A stretch of 64,000 nucleotides of DNA from Buddleja alternifolia (lineage: Eukaryota; Streptophyta; Magnoliopsida; Lamiales; Scrophulariaceae). Shown piece after piece: positions 1-12,569 of this stretch; within the stretch, counting starts at the first letter, position 1, and each line of letters begins with the position of its first letter. Below the pieces are notes generated by a model, which made no database searches, was not told where the DNA came from, and saw only the letters and a program-made list of their open reading frames with translations. The DNA lies in contig CM033397.1 of assembly GCA_019426215.1 (NCBI GenBank), positions 31,622,480 through 31,686,479 on the forward strand, written 5' to 3'. The translations under genes and the position numbers were made by a program.

Positions 1-589
1 AAGCCTGTAAGAGAATCACCTCCGGGAGTGATCCAACTTTGTTGATTGGAGACCCCATGAAGAAAGTTCAATGGGTTGGAACAACTTGTAATGCGTGATT
101 CATAAAACACTATTTTGAGGAGAGTGCCCATCTAGATGCCTCCTTCCCAATTCCTAAGGTGATGTGCCGTAAAAAGTGTGATGTTAGGTTGGGCTTTGAC
201 CCTTAATGAGACCAAGGCGGGAAATCCGCAGGGTAGAGGTCACACGTAACCTTGAGAGGTTTCACCTAAGTGAGAGTCGCTCTGATGGCCAGAGCTATGG
301 GTTTGGGCTGGCCGCAGAGACCCTACAAGAATCAAGATCAGAACGCGTGGCCGTTAATGCGCTAACTCACTATAAGCATGCCCTAGAGTCTGTATCGTGT
401 GTAGTAATTGAAGTTTGGTCAGGGGACCTAATTTCAGGCTTAGTCCATTATGGCTCCCTCATTTGAATATTACTATCACTAAGAGTAACTTCAAGCCCGA
501 AAGACACCTATACCGATTGCATGATATAAAGTTGCCACCATATTTAATTGATTTATCGAATTTCATGAATTTTAAATCTTCTGGGGGAT

Positions 590-1244
590 TGTTGAAAATA
601 AGCTTTAAAATTTCTTCAATTTACTTTTTATTACCAACCAATAATAATTTCCTTAAAACTCACAATTAGTGTATATTTACTTACAATTTATTTTAGACTT
701 ATGACCTCATTATCATCTTATATATATGATATTTGACCAATTCATTTCATCATTAGTGAGCCAAATTATTATTTAGATTACGGTGATTTATGATGGTATT
801 TGTTGCCTATTAATCTCTTTGAAATGGTCAAACTTTATTTTTTATGTAAATAGTCGCATTGAGAATGTGAGAAATTTTATATAGAGTTTTGTGAGATCAT
901 TTTATACTTCCACAAGAGTGTTTTGACAACGTGATTAAGGATTGGTTCCTTGTCTCCTTGTGGTCTTGCACATAGGATGATACACCGTTGTGAGCTAATG
1001 AGATTTTATCTTGGAGTCGTGCTTAGCCGTCAGAACCTGCACGTAGGGAGACAATCATGGCTTTAGGACATCGTCATGTGGCGTGACTCTCCATTGGTCC
1101 AATAACTTATTTTCTTTGTTTTATGTTATTTGATTTATATAATTCTATAATTTATTGTGATTATTATCATGTATATTGACAATATATTATAAGATGATTT
1201 GAGTAACTTTATATTTATTTAAACACAAATCACAAATTTTACAA
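590..1244 (+). mobile_element. 3' LTR of non-coding LTR element (copy A)
   Basis: The repeat runs from TGTTG to TTACAA, directly after a purine-rich GGGGGAT tract that would serve as polypurine tract. The same 655 bases recur at 33771-34425, and a more diverged version at 29386-30317. The next seven bases, TAAGAGG, are the same as those flanking the complete element at 29386-34425, so this copy came by duplication of that locus and not by separate insertion. Confidence 0.75.
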
Positions 1245-1420
1245 TAAGAGGATATTTGGATAAGGTTATAAGCTCTTAAAAAGTGTTTGGATAAATTTTT
1301 CAGGGAGGAGCTTATAAGATCCTAAAATAAGATGTTAAGAGCTTATATGCTCTTTAAAAATAAGTTGAGAATCCGCAACTTATTTCTTAAGATACTAACT
1401 TATTTTTAAGATCGTAGAAA

Positions 1421-1935
1421 ACCACACATACACACAGTCACACATTTTTCAACACATTGCATACATTTTCATACACATCACACATTTTACACATACGACA
1501 TACGTTTTACACATATTGCACACATTTTACACACACAACACATTTTCACACACATCACAAATTTTCACACACCACACAACAACCAACAAAGCCAGTGTAG
1601 TGATCCCAGTCCATTTTCACACACACAATATATATTACACACACGACACACATTGTCACACACACTACACATATTTTCACACACACAACACAGATGTTAC
1701 ACATACTGCATGTATTGTACACACATTACACACACGACATACATTTTTAAAAATACTACACAGATGTTACACATACTACACGTATTTTTCACACATACTA
1801 TACGTATTTTTCACACATATTACACATTTTCACACACTACACATGTTTCAGACACATTACATATATTTTTACTTAATGGCACACATTATATCCACACTAA
1901 ATATATTTTCACACACGATACTAATTTTACATACA
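1421..1935. repeat. Degenerate CA-rich minisatellite
   Basis: Irregular units of roughly 17-22 bases of the form CACACA-N-TTTTCACACA are repeated about 25 times. Translation gives His/Thr/Tyr/Phe-rich frames (for example from 1516), which are products of the repeat and not genes. The matching array sits at 34602-35125 with small unit gains and losses. Confidence 0.8.
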
Positions 1936-1939
1936 CTAA

Positions 1940-2261
1940 GGCTCCGTATGGTTGTATTTTCGGAAATGAATTCTGAGTTTTTTTTTGGGAATGTGTATTA
2001 CAGAAATTCGTGTGAAAATGTTGACTTAATTTGTTTGTTTGGATATATTTTTAGAATTTGATTGAAAGTAGTGTAGATGTGATATAAAGTTGATTTTTAT
2101 TAGGATTTGATATATGAAATGATTGAGTTGGTTATGAATGTGATGATGATGGGGGAAAAGATATTAAAATAATATATTTTTTTAATAATGTTATGAGTTA
2201 GTAATAAAAGAATATGTATATATGTGTGTGTATATATATATACATATACACACACATAATA
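1940..2261. mobile_element. Tourist-like MITE, left part
   Basis: It starts GGCTCCGTATGGTT after TAA, as does the complete MITE at 35133-35561. It can be aligned with that copy for some 280 bases but differs at about a quarter of positions. The right terminus is not found; the sequence runs into a TG/TA microsatellite and the target duplication of a Mutator-like element. Confidence 0.6.
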
Positions 2262-2270
2262 TAATATATA
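2215..2270. repeat. TG/TA microsatellite
   Basis: Alternating TG, TA and CA dinucleotides; its last nine bases (TAATATATA) are the left target duplication of the adjacent foldback element. Confidence 0.8.
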
Positions 2271-3345
2271 GAGCTATTACCGCTAATCATCCCCCATGTC
2301 ATGCAAAAGTGTCACTTTAGTCCCTCTTGTGAAAAAATTATCACTTTCATCCCTCATGTCCATAATTTGTACCCGGATGGTCCTTTTTTCGACATTCCGA
2401 CCAGATTTTCCGGCTTCCCACTCGAAAATAGGGCTATTCACGCATATATCATGCGCGTCTTCACGAGAAAATTTATAACTCATTGTAGAAAGCTCGGATC
2501 CATGAACTGTTTTCTTCCCATGAAACTAGACACATAGGGCTATCCACGCATATATCGCACATAATCAGGAGATGTCTAGAACAAAGCAGTTTTGTATTAA
2601 AAAATTAGCTAAAAATCTGTCGGCTGTGCAGACAGCTGTGCGCGTCTTCACGAGAAAATTCATAACTCATTGTAGAAAGCTCGGATTTATGAACCATTTT
2701 CTTCCCATGAAACTAGACACATAGGGCTATCCATGCATATATCGAACATAATCAGGAGACATCTGTAACAAAGCAGTTTTGTATTAAACAATTAGCTAAA
2801 AATCTGTCGGCTGTGCAGACGGCTGTGCGCGTCTTCACGAGAAAATTCATAACTCATTGTAGGAAGCTCGGATTCATGAACCGTTTTCTTCACATGAAAG
2901 TAGACACATAGTCTATCCACGCATATATCACACATAATCAAGAGATGTGTAGAACAAAGCAGTTTTGTATTAAAAAATTAGCTAAGCATCATTTCCGACA
3001 GATTTTTAGCTAATTTTTTAATACAAAACTGCTTTGTTCTAGACGTCTCCAGATTATGTGCGATATATGCGTGGATAGCCCTATGTGTCTAGTTTCATGG
3101 AAAAAAAACGGTTCATGAATCCGAGCTTTCTACAATGACTTATGAATTTTCTCATGAAGACGCGCATGATATATGCGTGGATAACCCTATTTTCGCGTGG
3201 GAAGCCGGAAAATCTGGTCGGAAATTCAAAAAATGGTCCATTTGGGTACAAATTATGGACATGAGGGATGAAGTGATAATTTTTTCACAAGAGGGGCTAA
3301 AATGACACTTTTGCGTGACAGTGGAATGATTAGCATTAATAACTC
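2271..3345. mobile_element. Mutator-like foldback element with 187-bp repeats
   Basis: The ends are GAGCTATTACCGCTAATCAT and the inverted GAGTTATTAATGCTAATCAT. Perfect 9-bp target duplications TAATATATA lie at 2262-2270 and 3346-3354, the length made by Mutator transposases. The inverted arms are several hundred bases long. The left arm contains a unit that recurs head to tail at 2453, 2640 and 2827, a period of exactly 187 bases, and once inverted at about 2990-3170. No transposase is encoded; short frames on both strands are mirror images made by the palindrome. Confidence 0.88.
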
Positions 3346-3598
3346 TAATATATATTATACAAATAGAATGAAAAGACAAAAAAACCAAAAAAAAAGAGGC
3401 AGTCAGACAGTGGGGGCGTTCATGGGTTGGGGTGGGGGCGGGTATGGGTTTGGGGGGTGTGGGGCCCTTCATTTTTTTTTTTTTTTATTTTGTCACCTAT
3501 TCATTTCTTTTTAGTTTTAGATTTTTATTCTTTTTCCATTTCGTGTTTTCTTTTCAATTTTATATTTTAAAAGTTCAAGAAAATTGAATTTTGCTCGT
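3346..3598. other. Short spacer with G-rich and T-rich runs
   Basis: Contains the right target duplication, a run of GGGGTGGGGG-like sequence at 3425-3465 and a poly-T run at 3472-3487. No gene is seen. Confidence 0.6.
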
Positions 3599-5047
3599 TG
3601 ATAAGTTCACATTTTACAAGTTTTTTACCCCTTTGATTTGGGTATTTTCGTTATAATTTAGTAATGAATATCCTGCATAGTGCTTTGATTTGTTTAAATT
3701 TCATGTGTGTAGGGATGTAAGTCAAATAGATCAATTATTGAGTAAGAAGGCAGAACAAGAGAAGGAAAAGCGAAGAAAAATTTGAATCTGCCATTCTGGA
3801 CCGCGGCACAGAACCGCGGCACTAAATCCGGCGCAAGACCGCGGTCGCGGTGCAATGCCTTGAGAAACCCGGATAGGACCGCGGCACTGGACCGCGGCCT
3901 TCGGCGCCCAGAACACCGCGGCCCTGCTATGACCTTTCGGCACCCTGTTGGACCTCGGCAAACCGCGGCATGACTTGATTTTTAGACCGCGGCACCGTGC
4001 CGCGGCACGGCTTGCCATCCGAGCCGCGGTCGGTTTAGAATGTGTGCCGCGGTCCGATTTGCCCGATGCCCTAATTTTAAGTCCGCCGTTTTCCTTCTTT
4101 ATAACACACTTTTCTCTTGGAAAACACTTACACTTGTTCTAAAAACACATAGGGAAGCCATAGGAAGACTCAAGGAAGCTTGAGGAGCCATTTTCATCAT
4201 CAAAAGCTTGGATTCACACCTTGTAATAGGGAGTAATTCAACTCTTTCTCTTTGATTAGTTTATCAACTATGTCTTATAGAATTGTTGAATCATTTGTTA
4301 TTATAAGTATGAGCTAAGCATCTTTGTGGTTGGGTTATGTAAATACTTTGTGATGTTTTGTGTTTAATGAATGATTAATTTCCGGATTTATTACATTCTT
4401 GTTACATGTTTGATTTTATGCTTAATGCTTTCACATGAATGATCACCATGTGTTTGATATAATGCTTTGTCTTGAGACCGAGAGGAGATAGATAAAGGGA
4501 GATCGAAAAATCAAACATCATAACGTAACAATTGACTAGAGATAGAATCGATTGCGTTGTGTGGCTTTTTGTGATAAGATGACCCGATTGAATGTAGGAT
4601 CTTCGTAAACAAGGAATTCCTTTGAACCTAAATGCATATTAGTTAATTCAATCTTCACTATAGAGATATAGGGAGTTGTTAACTAGTATAGGCTTGTTAT
4701 TTCAAGAGATTGAATAATAAATACGTTAGGGGGTTTCGCCATAACAAGAGCGTCCTAAAAATCCGGGTAATTAAGAGTTCATGAACATAGAATAGAACAT
4801 AGTAGGATCATAACCCAATCACCTCTTCCCATTTAATTTATTACCTTGATAATCATTTTAGTTATCTTTAGTATTTTCATAGTATAAACACCTATCATCT
4901 TATAAATTGATTTAGCTTAGAAATAGGTAATATAGCAATTACGAGCATTGAATCCAATTGTCCTTGTGGAGACGATACACCCCGGGCTAAATAGTCCACT
5001 TTATTACTTTGCACGACCTAGTATACTTGCTAGGATTTCGCGTGTCA
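3599..5047 (+). mobile_element. 5' LTR of Athila-type gypsy element
   Basis: It starts TGATAAGTTCACATTTTAC and ends GCGTGTCA, six bases before the primer binding site. The start and the last 160 bases match the solo LTR at 57692-58836 (for example TTAGAAATAGGTAATATAG near both ends). At 3800-4060 it carries about ten CCGCGG palindromes in phrases such as GACCGCGGCACAGAACCGCG. No 3' LTR remains in the window. Confidence 0.85.
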
Positions 5048-5053
5048 AGTTTT

Positions 5054-5071
5054 TGGCGCCGTTGCCGGGGA
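5054..5071 (+). promoter_or_regulatory. Primer binding site, tRNA-Asp
   Basis: TGGCGCCGTTGCCGGGGA is the complement of the 3' end of tRNA-Asp including its CCA tail. The tRNA-Asp gene at 16965-17036 in this window has exactly the required CCCCGGCAACGGCG end. Confidence 0.92.
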
Positions 5072-5251
5072 CAATTGCGTTATTTAATATTGTAATTCAC
5101 TTATCTATTCTAAGACTAAGTTGCTATTTTTACATTTTGGTTTGCTGTTTTTATGTTAAAAGTTGCTGTTTTTGCATGTTGGTTTGTTGTTTTTACGTTT
5201 TAATTTTGGTTCTTTTGATTCTATTGTTAGGTTGACTTCTTTGAGTATTGC

Positions 5252-8200
5252 ATGACCCGCACATCTCAAGGAAACCTTGAAGATTTTGATTCCGAGATCG
5301 AGCGCACTTTCAATAGAAGAAGACGAGCACAAAGCCAAAACGAGAATCAATTTGAGGCAATGGAAGGGAACAATCCCGTTAATTTAGAGGACCCGGGAAT
5401 TCAAGCCTTGATTCAAGCCGCTGTTGCTGCCACATTAGCACAAAGACAAGAGCAAGCTCCCCGTCCTTTACGTGATTATATGCAACCCACTGTTCATGGA
5501 GCCGCTGGTGCTATCGTACTACCCACGGTAGAAGCAAATAATTTTACAATCTCACCGGCTATTCTTCAACTCATTTCCAATGAACAATATCGGGGTACGG
5601 CGGATGAGTCACCACATGCTCACATTACCAAGTTCCTTAGCTATTTGAGCACATTTCGACAAAATGGAGACCGATGATGCCATTAGAATGAGACTCTTTC
5701 CGTTCTCATTGAGGGATAAAGCAAGAGCTTGGCTTGACTCATTGCCAACGGCATCCATTCATACTTGGGACCAGTTGGTGGAGAAGTTTTTGAGTAAGTA
5801 TTTTCCACCGGGGAAAACAGCCGCTATCAAAGTTGAGATACAAGGATTTCGACAAATGGAGGGAGAGTCACTCTATGAAGCACTTGAAAGATTCAAGGAA
5901 CTTCTCCGAAAATGCCCTCACCATGGTTTTGCAGTTTGGACTCAAGTGACCATCTTTTATCAAGGCCTTGGACCCGGCCTTCGCACTCATCTAGACGCAG
6001 CTGCGGGTGGTTCACTCATGAATTTACCACCACAAGAGGCTTGGGAAATGATCGATAGAATGTCAGAAAATAACTACCAATGGCCTACCGAGAGAGTAAT
6101 ACTTCCAAAGAAGGCGAGTGGAGTTTATGAAGTGGAAGCTTCCACTTCACTAGCTAATCAAGTAGAACTATTGCACAAGAAATTGGATGCTATGAATTTC
6201 TCGGTAAACCAAGTACAAACGTTGTGTGAAAATTGTGGTGGAAATCATCACATTACGGAGTGTCAACATGGCAGTCAATCTTATCATTCCGAATGTGTTG
6301 AAGATGCGAATTATGTGCAAAATTCAAATAGGACACAAAACGATCCATTTTCTGAAAAATATAATCCGGGGTGGAGAAATCACCCAAACTTCTCATGGAG
6401 TAACAACAACAATGTGGTGAAGCAACCTCCCGGGTTTCAATCACACGGTGATAGACCACCATTTCAACGTCAAGGGGGTTTTCAACCCAACACATTTCAC
6501 AAACAAGGAGGTTACCAACCACAAGAAAAGAAACCGAGTTTTGAGGAATTGATGCTCCAATATATAAAGAAAAATGATGAACGGTGTCACAACCTTGAAA
6601 TTAATGTGAGCAACATACAAACTCAATTGGGACAATTGGCTAGTCAACTCTCAGGTAGAACACCAGGATCGCTACCTAGCGACACCGAGAAAAACCCGAA
6701 AGAACAGGTTCAGGCCATCGCATTGAGAAGTGGTAAAAACGTTGGTGCTGAAAATTTACAAAAGTCCGACTTGAACCGCGGCACAGAACCGCGGTCTGAA
6801 ATTCCAGTGTCCAATTTTTCCGAACAAGACCGCGGCACAGAACCGCGGTCTGAAATTCCAGTGTCCGATTTTTCCGAACAGGACCGCGGCACTGAACCGC
6901 GGCACACCACCGAACCGCGGTCCAATGCCGCGGCACTGTTACCTGTTTCGGATAATGGCAAATCTACATCCCGCACTGCTCTTGAACCTGTACAGCCACG
7001 ACCACCTTTTCCTTTGGCACTAAAAAGGGGGAAACTTGATGCTCAATTTCTAAAATTTGTAGAAATGTTTAAACAATTGCGCATTAACATTCCTTTTGCA
7101 GATGCTATTCTCCAAATGCCAAGCTATGCTAAATTTCTCAAGGAAATTCTTTCGAACAAACGCAAGCTTGAAGAACATGCAACCGTTGCACTCACCGAGG
7201 AATGCTCCGCGATACTTCAGAATAAGCTTCCCCCTAAGCTTAAAGACCCAGGGAGTTTCTCAATTCCTTGCACAATAGGTTCTCTTACCTTCTCTAAAGT
7301 TCTTTGTGATTTAGGAACAAGTATTAATCTACTTCCTTTCTCGCTTTTCAGGAAGCTGGGGCTCGGAGAACCAAAGCCAACCACCGTTTCTCTCCAATTG
7401 GCGGATCGATCCATTAAGTATCCACGAGGGATGGTCGAAGACGTACTAGTCAAGGTTGATAAGTTCATCTTTCCGGTGGACTTTATAGTATTGGACATGG
7501 AAGAAGACGTCGAGATGCCACTTATTTTGGGTCGTCCATTCTTGAATACGGGTAAAGCGTTAATTGATGTCGCTAATGGTAAGCTCATACTAAGAGTAGG
7601 TGAAGATCAGGTTACTTTTAATGTATATCAAGCAATGAGGCATCCTTCCACTACCCCTACTTGTTATGCTATTGATATTGTTGATCATGCTTCTGTTGAG
7701 TACTTTCAGCTTCATAATGATGATGACTTATTAAAAACTTGCTTAATTGGCCCCATGGACAAAGAGACCGATGTGGAACACTTACAAGAGATGTTGGCTA
7801 GCCTTGAGGCCAATCCGCCTAATAAACGGAGTTATCGACCAAGATTTGAATCTCTAGATCGCCCATTGACCACTCCACCAAAACAATCAATAGAAGAACC
7901 TCCGACACTCGAACTCAAACCTTTACCATCTCATTTGAAATATGCTTTTCTTGATACTTCGGAAACTTTACCTGTGATTATTTCTTCATCTTTGACAGGA
8001 AGCATGGAAGAAAAACTATTACGAGTATTGAGGACTCACAAAAGGCATTCGGTTGGAAGATCGCAGACATCAAAGGAATTAGTCCAGCTATCTGCATGCA
8101 TAAAATCCTAATGGAGGACAATTACAAGACCACAATCCAACCTCAAAGGAGACTAAATCCAATGATGCAAGAGGTAGTAAAAAAGGAAGTGATTATTGCT

Positions 8201-9410
8201 TGACTCAGTTATAATATATCCTATTTCAGTAGTGCATGGGTAAGCCCCAACCCAAGTCGTGCCAAAGAAGGAGGAATACCGTTATCTCAATTGAGAAAAA
8301 CGAGTTAATCCCACTCGCACCGTGACAGGTTGGCGTGTTTGTATTGACTATAGGAAATTAAATGATGCTACTAGAAAAGATCACTTTCCCCTCCCCTTCA
8401 TTGACCAAATGCTAGAAAGGTTAGCCGGACATGAATTCTATTGTTTTCTAGATGCCTATTCGGGGTATAATCAAATTGCTATTTCACCGGAGGATCAAGA
8501 AAAAACGACTTTCACTTGTCCTTATGGTACATTTGCTTATAGACGAATGCCATTTGGCCTTTGTAATGCGCCTGCCACATTTCAGCGTTGTATGATGGCT
8601 ATCTTTCATGCATGGTTCCAAATTTCATTGAAATATTCATGGATGACTTCTCTTTTTTTGGCTCTTCATTTGATTCTTGTTTGAATAATTTATCATTGGT
8701 TTTACAGAGATGTGAGATACTAACCTTGTTTTAAATTGGGAGAAGTGTCACTTATGGTACAAGAAGGCATAGTTTTGGGACATCGTATTTCACACAAGGG
8801 TATTGAGGTGGATCCCGCTAAAGTGGAAGTTATCGAGAAACTTCCTCCTCCCACATCTGTCAAAGGAGTGAGGAGTTTCTTTCTTTGGTCATGCCGGGTT
8901 TTATAGACGGTTTATTAGATTTTTCCGATATTTCGAAACCTCTCTCTAATCTCCTCATGAAAGATGCACAATTTGATTTTGACGTTACGTGTTTACAGGC
9001 ATTTCACACTCTTCGAGAAAAATTGATTACGGCTCCCGTGATCGTGGCACCCGATTGGAGTCTCCCGTTTGAGCTAATGTGTGATGCAAGTGATTTCGCG
9101 TAGGTGCAGTCCTTGGTCAACGCAAGGATAAGGTATTTCGAACAATTTATTACGCGAGTAAGACACTTAATATGCACAAGAATTATGCAACTACTGAACA
9201 AGAGTACACTGCTTGTATTCGCTTTTGATAAGTTCCATTCATACATTGTCATGAATAAAGTCATTGTATATACGACCATTCAGCTCTTAAATACCTCCTC
9301 TCTAAAAAAGATGCAAAACCAAGATTGATTAGGTGGATCTTGTTGTTACAAGAATATGACCTCGAAATTAGAGACAAAAAGGGGGTAGAAAATGCCAGTC
9401 TGTATTTCTA
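5252..9410 (+). pseudogene. Athila-type gag-pol, broken and 3'-truncated
   Basis: Reading starts at ATG 5252 (MTRTSQGN). A gag domain follows with the family words ARAWLDSLP and MEGESLYEALERF. The frame shifts near 5668. A zinc knuckle CENCGGNHHITEC lies near 6222-6260. A linker at 6770-6945 repeats a CCGCGG-rich 63-base phrase. The aspartic protease near 7290-7620 reads LCDLGTSINLLP, so the catalytic triad is D-x-G-T-S rather than DSG/DTG. Further shifts fall near 8050-8090 and near 8610. Reverse transcriptase spans 8320-8690 with VCIDYRKLN, YRRMPFGLCNAP and, after the shift, FMDDF at 8636-8650. RNase H (8820-9400) has stops and a shift after FELMCDASDFA. There is no integrase or 3' LTR: the element stops near 9410, where copia sequence begins. 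It cannot make a working polyprotein. Confidence 0.9.
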
Positions 9411-9429
9411 ATATTTGGCTTATAAAGAA

Positions 9430-12400
9430 AAGTGATTGGAAGTGATACCGGGGCAACCCAACATATGTTTATGATATCCAAAATGTAGAATCTATCACAG
9501 TGAACAACCTAAACTTGGCTTCTGTTTTTAAATTATAATGGTGTGAAATAAGGTTTATATTCAGGGATATTAAGCTTAACATGGTGACTTTGTTGAATGT
9601 GTTTATACATAACTATTGTCTGTGTCAAAACTTGCCAGGACTTCAATGTTTTTGTAATTTTTAATCCTTTCTGTGTTATACAGGAGATATGGAGTGGCAT
9701 GATCAAAGGGGATTGGTAGAGTCAAGAATGGCCTTACTATCTTCAACCAGTCCCCAATGATCTTCAGTTAATGCTTTCAATAAAATTTCCATTAAGTGTA
9801 ATTCTGTTGATAGTGGTTTTTTGTAAAACCTGTTGTTTTAGACAAAGCTACTTTGTGCATCAAAGATTTGGACATATGACCTTTTCTAGATTTAGTTTTT
9901 GCCTAATCTGAATGTTAAAGTACATGATAGTACTAGATACTGTTCTGTTTGCCCTTTGGCTAAACATAGTAGAAGTGTGTTTCCTGAAAGAACTACTTTT
10001 ACTTCCAGTATTTTGATCTTGTCCATATTGATATATGGGGTCCATACAGGAGCTTACTTACAATAATGAAAAGTAATTTTAACAGTTGTAGATGATTACT
10101 CCAGAGTAACCTGGGCTTTTCTAATGAAAGCAAAAACTGATGTGTATGAAATTTTGAAAAAATTTTTACCTATGTCAATAATCGATTTCTATTCAAGTTA
10201 AGAAAATCAGGCCTGACAATGCATGGAAGTTCTTTAGTAGTGAATGCAGATTGTTGTTTGAATCTCTTGGTATATGGCATCAAAGCTCTTGTGCTTATAC
10301 TCCACAACAAAATGGTGTTGTGGAGAGAAAGCATAGGCACATTTTGAATGTTGCTAGAGCTCTTAAATTTCACTCTCATGTACCTATGAATGATATTGGG
10401 GAGACTGTGTAAGTACAACTGTGTGCTTAATTAATAGAACTCCTACCCCTGTTTTAAAAGGTAAGTGATATATTTCAAGTTAGGTCTAGACCTTGTATTA
10501 TGATGGGATATTCTAACACAAAAAAGGGCTATAAATTGTTGGATCTTACCACTAAGAACTTTCTTATTTGAAGGGATATTATATTTTATGAGCATGTGTT
10601 TCCTTTTGCTTTATCTAGTAAAGATACTAGTAATCAAAGTTTTCCATTCCATGATGTTAGACAATTTTATGATGAGCTTATTATTCCTTATTCTGTTCCT
10701 CAGCATACTCAAACTAATGATTCTGTTGTTGTTCATGATCAGTTTGTGCAATTAGATGTTAATGAGGAAAGATATGGTTCTGGGAATAATAATACTGACC
10801 AACATATATTGAGGAGATCTAGTAGGAGTACAAGACCTCTTGTTTGGAGTAAAGACTATGTATCTTCTTTTTCACATATTATTCCTGACAAGTGCTCTAC
10901 TAAACACCCTCTGTCAAAATATATTACTTATAGTAATTTCAATCCTAAATATAGAACTTATCTTGCTGTTTTATCCAATGTTGTAGTTCCTGATAATTTC
11001 TATATGGCTAGAAATGATAAAAAAAAATGGATTGATGTTATGAAAAAGGAAATTGAAGCTCTTGAGATGAATAAGACCTGAACTATTGTTGACTTGCCTT
11101 ATGGAAAGAAACCAGTAGGCTGTAGATGGGTCTATAGTATTAAATATAAGTCAGATGGTAGTATAGATAGAAAAAAAAAAAGCAAGGCTTGTGGCCAAGG
11201 GATATACTCAGATGGAGGGAGTTGATTACAGAGAGACTTTCTCACCTGCTGCTAAACATGTTAGTGTTAGGATTGTTATTTCTCTTGCAACTATACAGGG
11301 CTGGAACTGATGGCAAATGGATGTAACCAATGCCTTCTTACAAGGAGATTTGGAGGAAGAGGTATACATGTCAATACCACCAGGTTTTCAATCTGAAGAA
11401 GTTAACCTTCAGAATAAAGTTTGTAAGTTACAAAAGTCTCTTTATGGTTTAAAGCAAACCTCAAGACGGTGGAATCACAAATTCACTGAGGCTATGCATG
11501 TGTTTGGTTTTATACAGTCAAGAAATGACTACTCTCCGTTTGTTAAGTCAAGGGGGAGTGATTTTATCATACTCCTTGTTTATGTTGATGATATATTGCT
11601 TACTGGGAATAATGAATCTTTTATAGATGAATGTAAGGAATACTTGCATGTTACTTTTCACATGAAGGACTTAGGACAATTGAAATATTTTCTTGGTATA
11701 GAAATAGCTAGATCTGATAAAGGTATATATTTGAATCAAAGAAAATATGTTTTAGACTTATTGAAAGACACTGGTATGCTGGGCAGTAAGCCTGTGAGTG
11801 TTCCTGTAGAGCAAAATGTTAAACTTTCTAATGATTCTGATGATGAAAATGATCCTTTGGTTGAAGATGTATCTGAATTTCAAAAAGTTGTTGGGAAATT
11901 GATATATTTGTGTTTAACTAGACCTAATATTAGCTATGGTGTGCAGTTACTAAGTCAATTTATGTATAAACCTAGGAAGTCTCATGTTGTTGCTATGCAT
12001 AGAATTTTGAGGTATCTTAAAGGCATACCTGGTTTAGGTCTCCTAATGTCTTCTAACAATCCTTTGGTTTTCTTTGGTTTCAAAAGCTTTTTGTGACAGT
12101 GATTGGGCATCTTGCCCAATGTCTAGAAAGTCATTGACAGGCTATGTTGTTTTCCTTGGAAATTCATTATTATCTTGGAAGGCAAAGAAGCAACCTACTG
12201 CATCAACGAGTTCAGCAGAAACTGAATATAGAGCATTGGGGACAGTTGCTGCAGAAGTCACATGGATTTTGAGCATTTTTAAAGACTTGGGAATCAATAA
12301 TTTGCAACCAGTTCAACTGTTCACTGATAGTAAATTTGCCATGCAAATTGCTGCAAACCCTGTTTTCCATGAGAGGACTAAACATATAGAAGTCGATTTT

Positions 12401-12555
12401 CATTTCATAAGAGATAAAATTCAGCAAGGGATGATAACCACAGAGTTTATATAATCAGTTGAGCAACCAGCTGACCTCCTTACAAAAGCATTAAGCAAAC
12501 ATCAGTTTGATCATTTGTTGTCCAAGTTTGGTGTTCTAGATTTGTATAGTCCACC
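9430..12555 (+). pseudogene. Ty1-copia pol, 5'-truncated and decayed
   Basis: The first recognisable copia words are in the protease (DTGATQHM near 9445). Gag and the 5' LTR are missing. The integrase region (about 9850-10430) has many stops but still shows CPLAKHSRSVFPERTT and VVDDYSRVTWAFLMK. The linker to reverse transcriptase is open from 10596 to 11078. The reverse transcriptase is the best-kept part (11317-12093): MDVTNAFLQGDLEEEVYM, QKSLYGLKQTSRRW, LVYVDDILLTGN and FLGIEIARS. RNase H follows after a shift (12074-12454) with FCDSDWASCP and QPTASTSSAETEYRAL. A polypurine tract GAGGGGGAG sits at 12561-12569. The 5' truncation abuts the Athila remnant. Related to the Tork/Retrofit-like plant copia group, judged only from wording. 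Confidence 0.9.
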
Positions 12556-12569
12556 AACTTGAGGGGGAG

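Larger units (their letters stand above)
1..1939. repeat. Duplicated block, copy A
   Basis: This block repeats 33182-35132 in direct orientation, 33.2 kb away. By eye there are about 15 differences in the first 600 bases, mostly C-to-T or G-to-A transitions. It holds the 3' internal part of a non-coding LTR element, its 3' LTR, the base string TAAGAGG that follows that LTR, and about 700 bases of flank. The left end lies outside the window. High similarity stops at the first base of a Tourist MITE (1940). No protein is supported in it. Confidence 0.9.

Noticed and set aside
1516..2061. Long open frame rich in His, Thr, Tyr and Phe
   Set aside because: It is the translation of the CA-rich minisatellite; overlapping frames give the same composition, and the copy at 34875 has a shifted version.
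2453..2990. Regular repeats considered as a CRISPR array
   Set aside because: The units are 187 bases with no spacers, inside a plant transposon; the sequence is eukaryotic.
2283..3472. Matching short proteins on both strands
   Set aside because: They are mirror images produced by the inverted arms of the foldback element and have no family resemblance.
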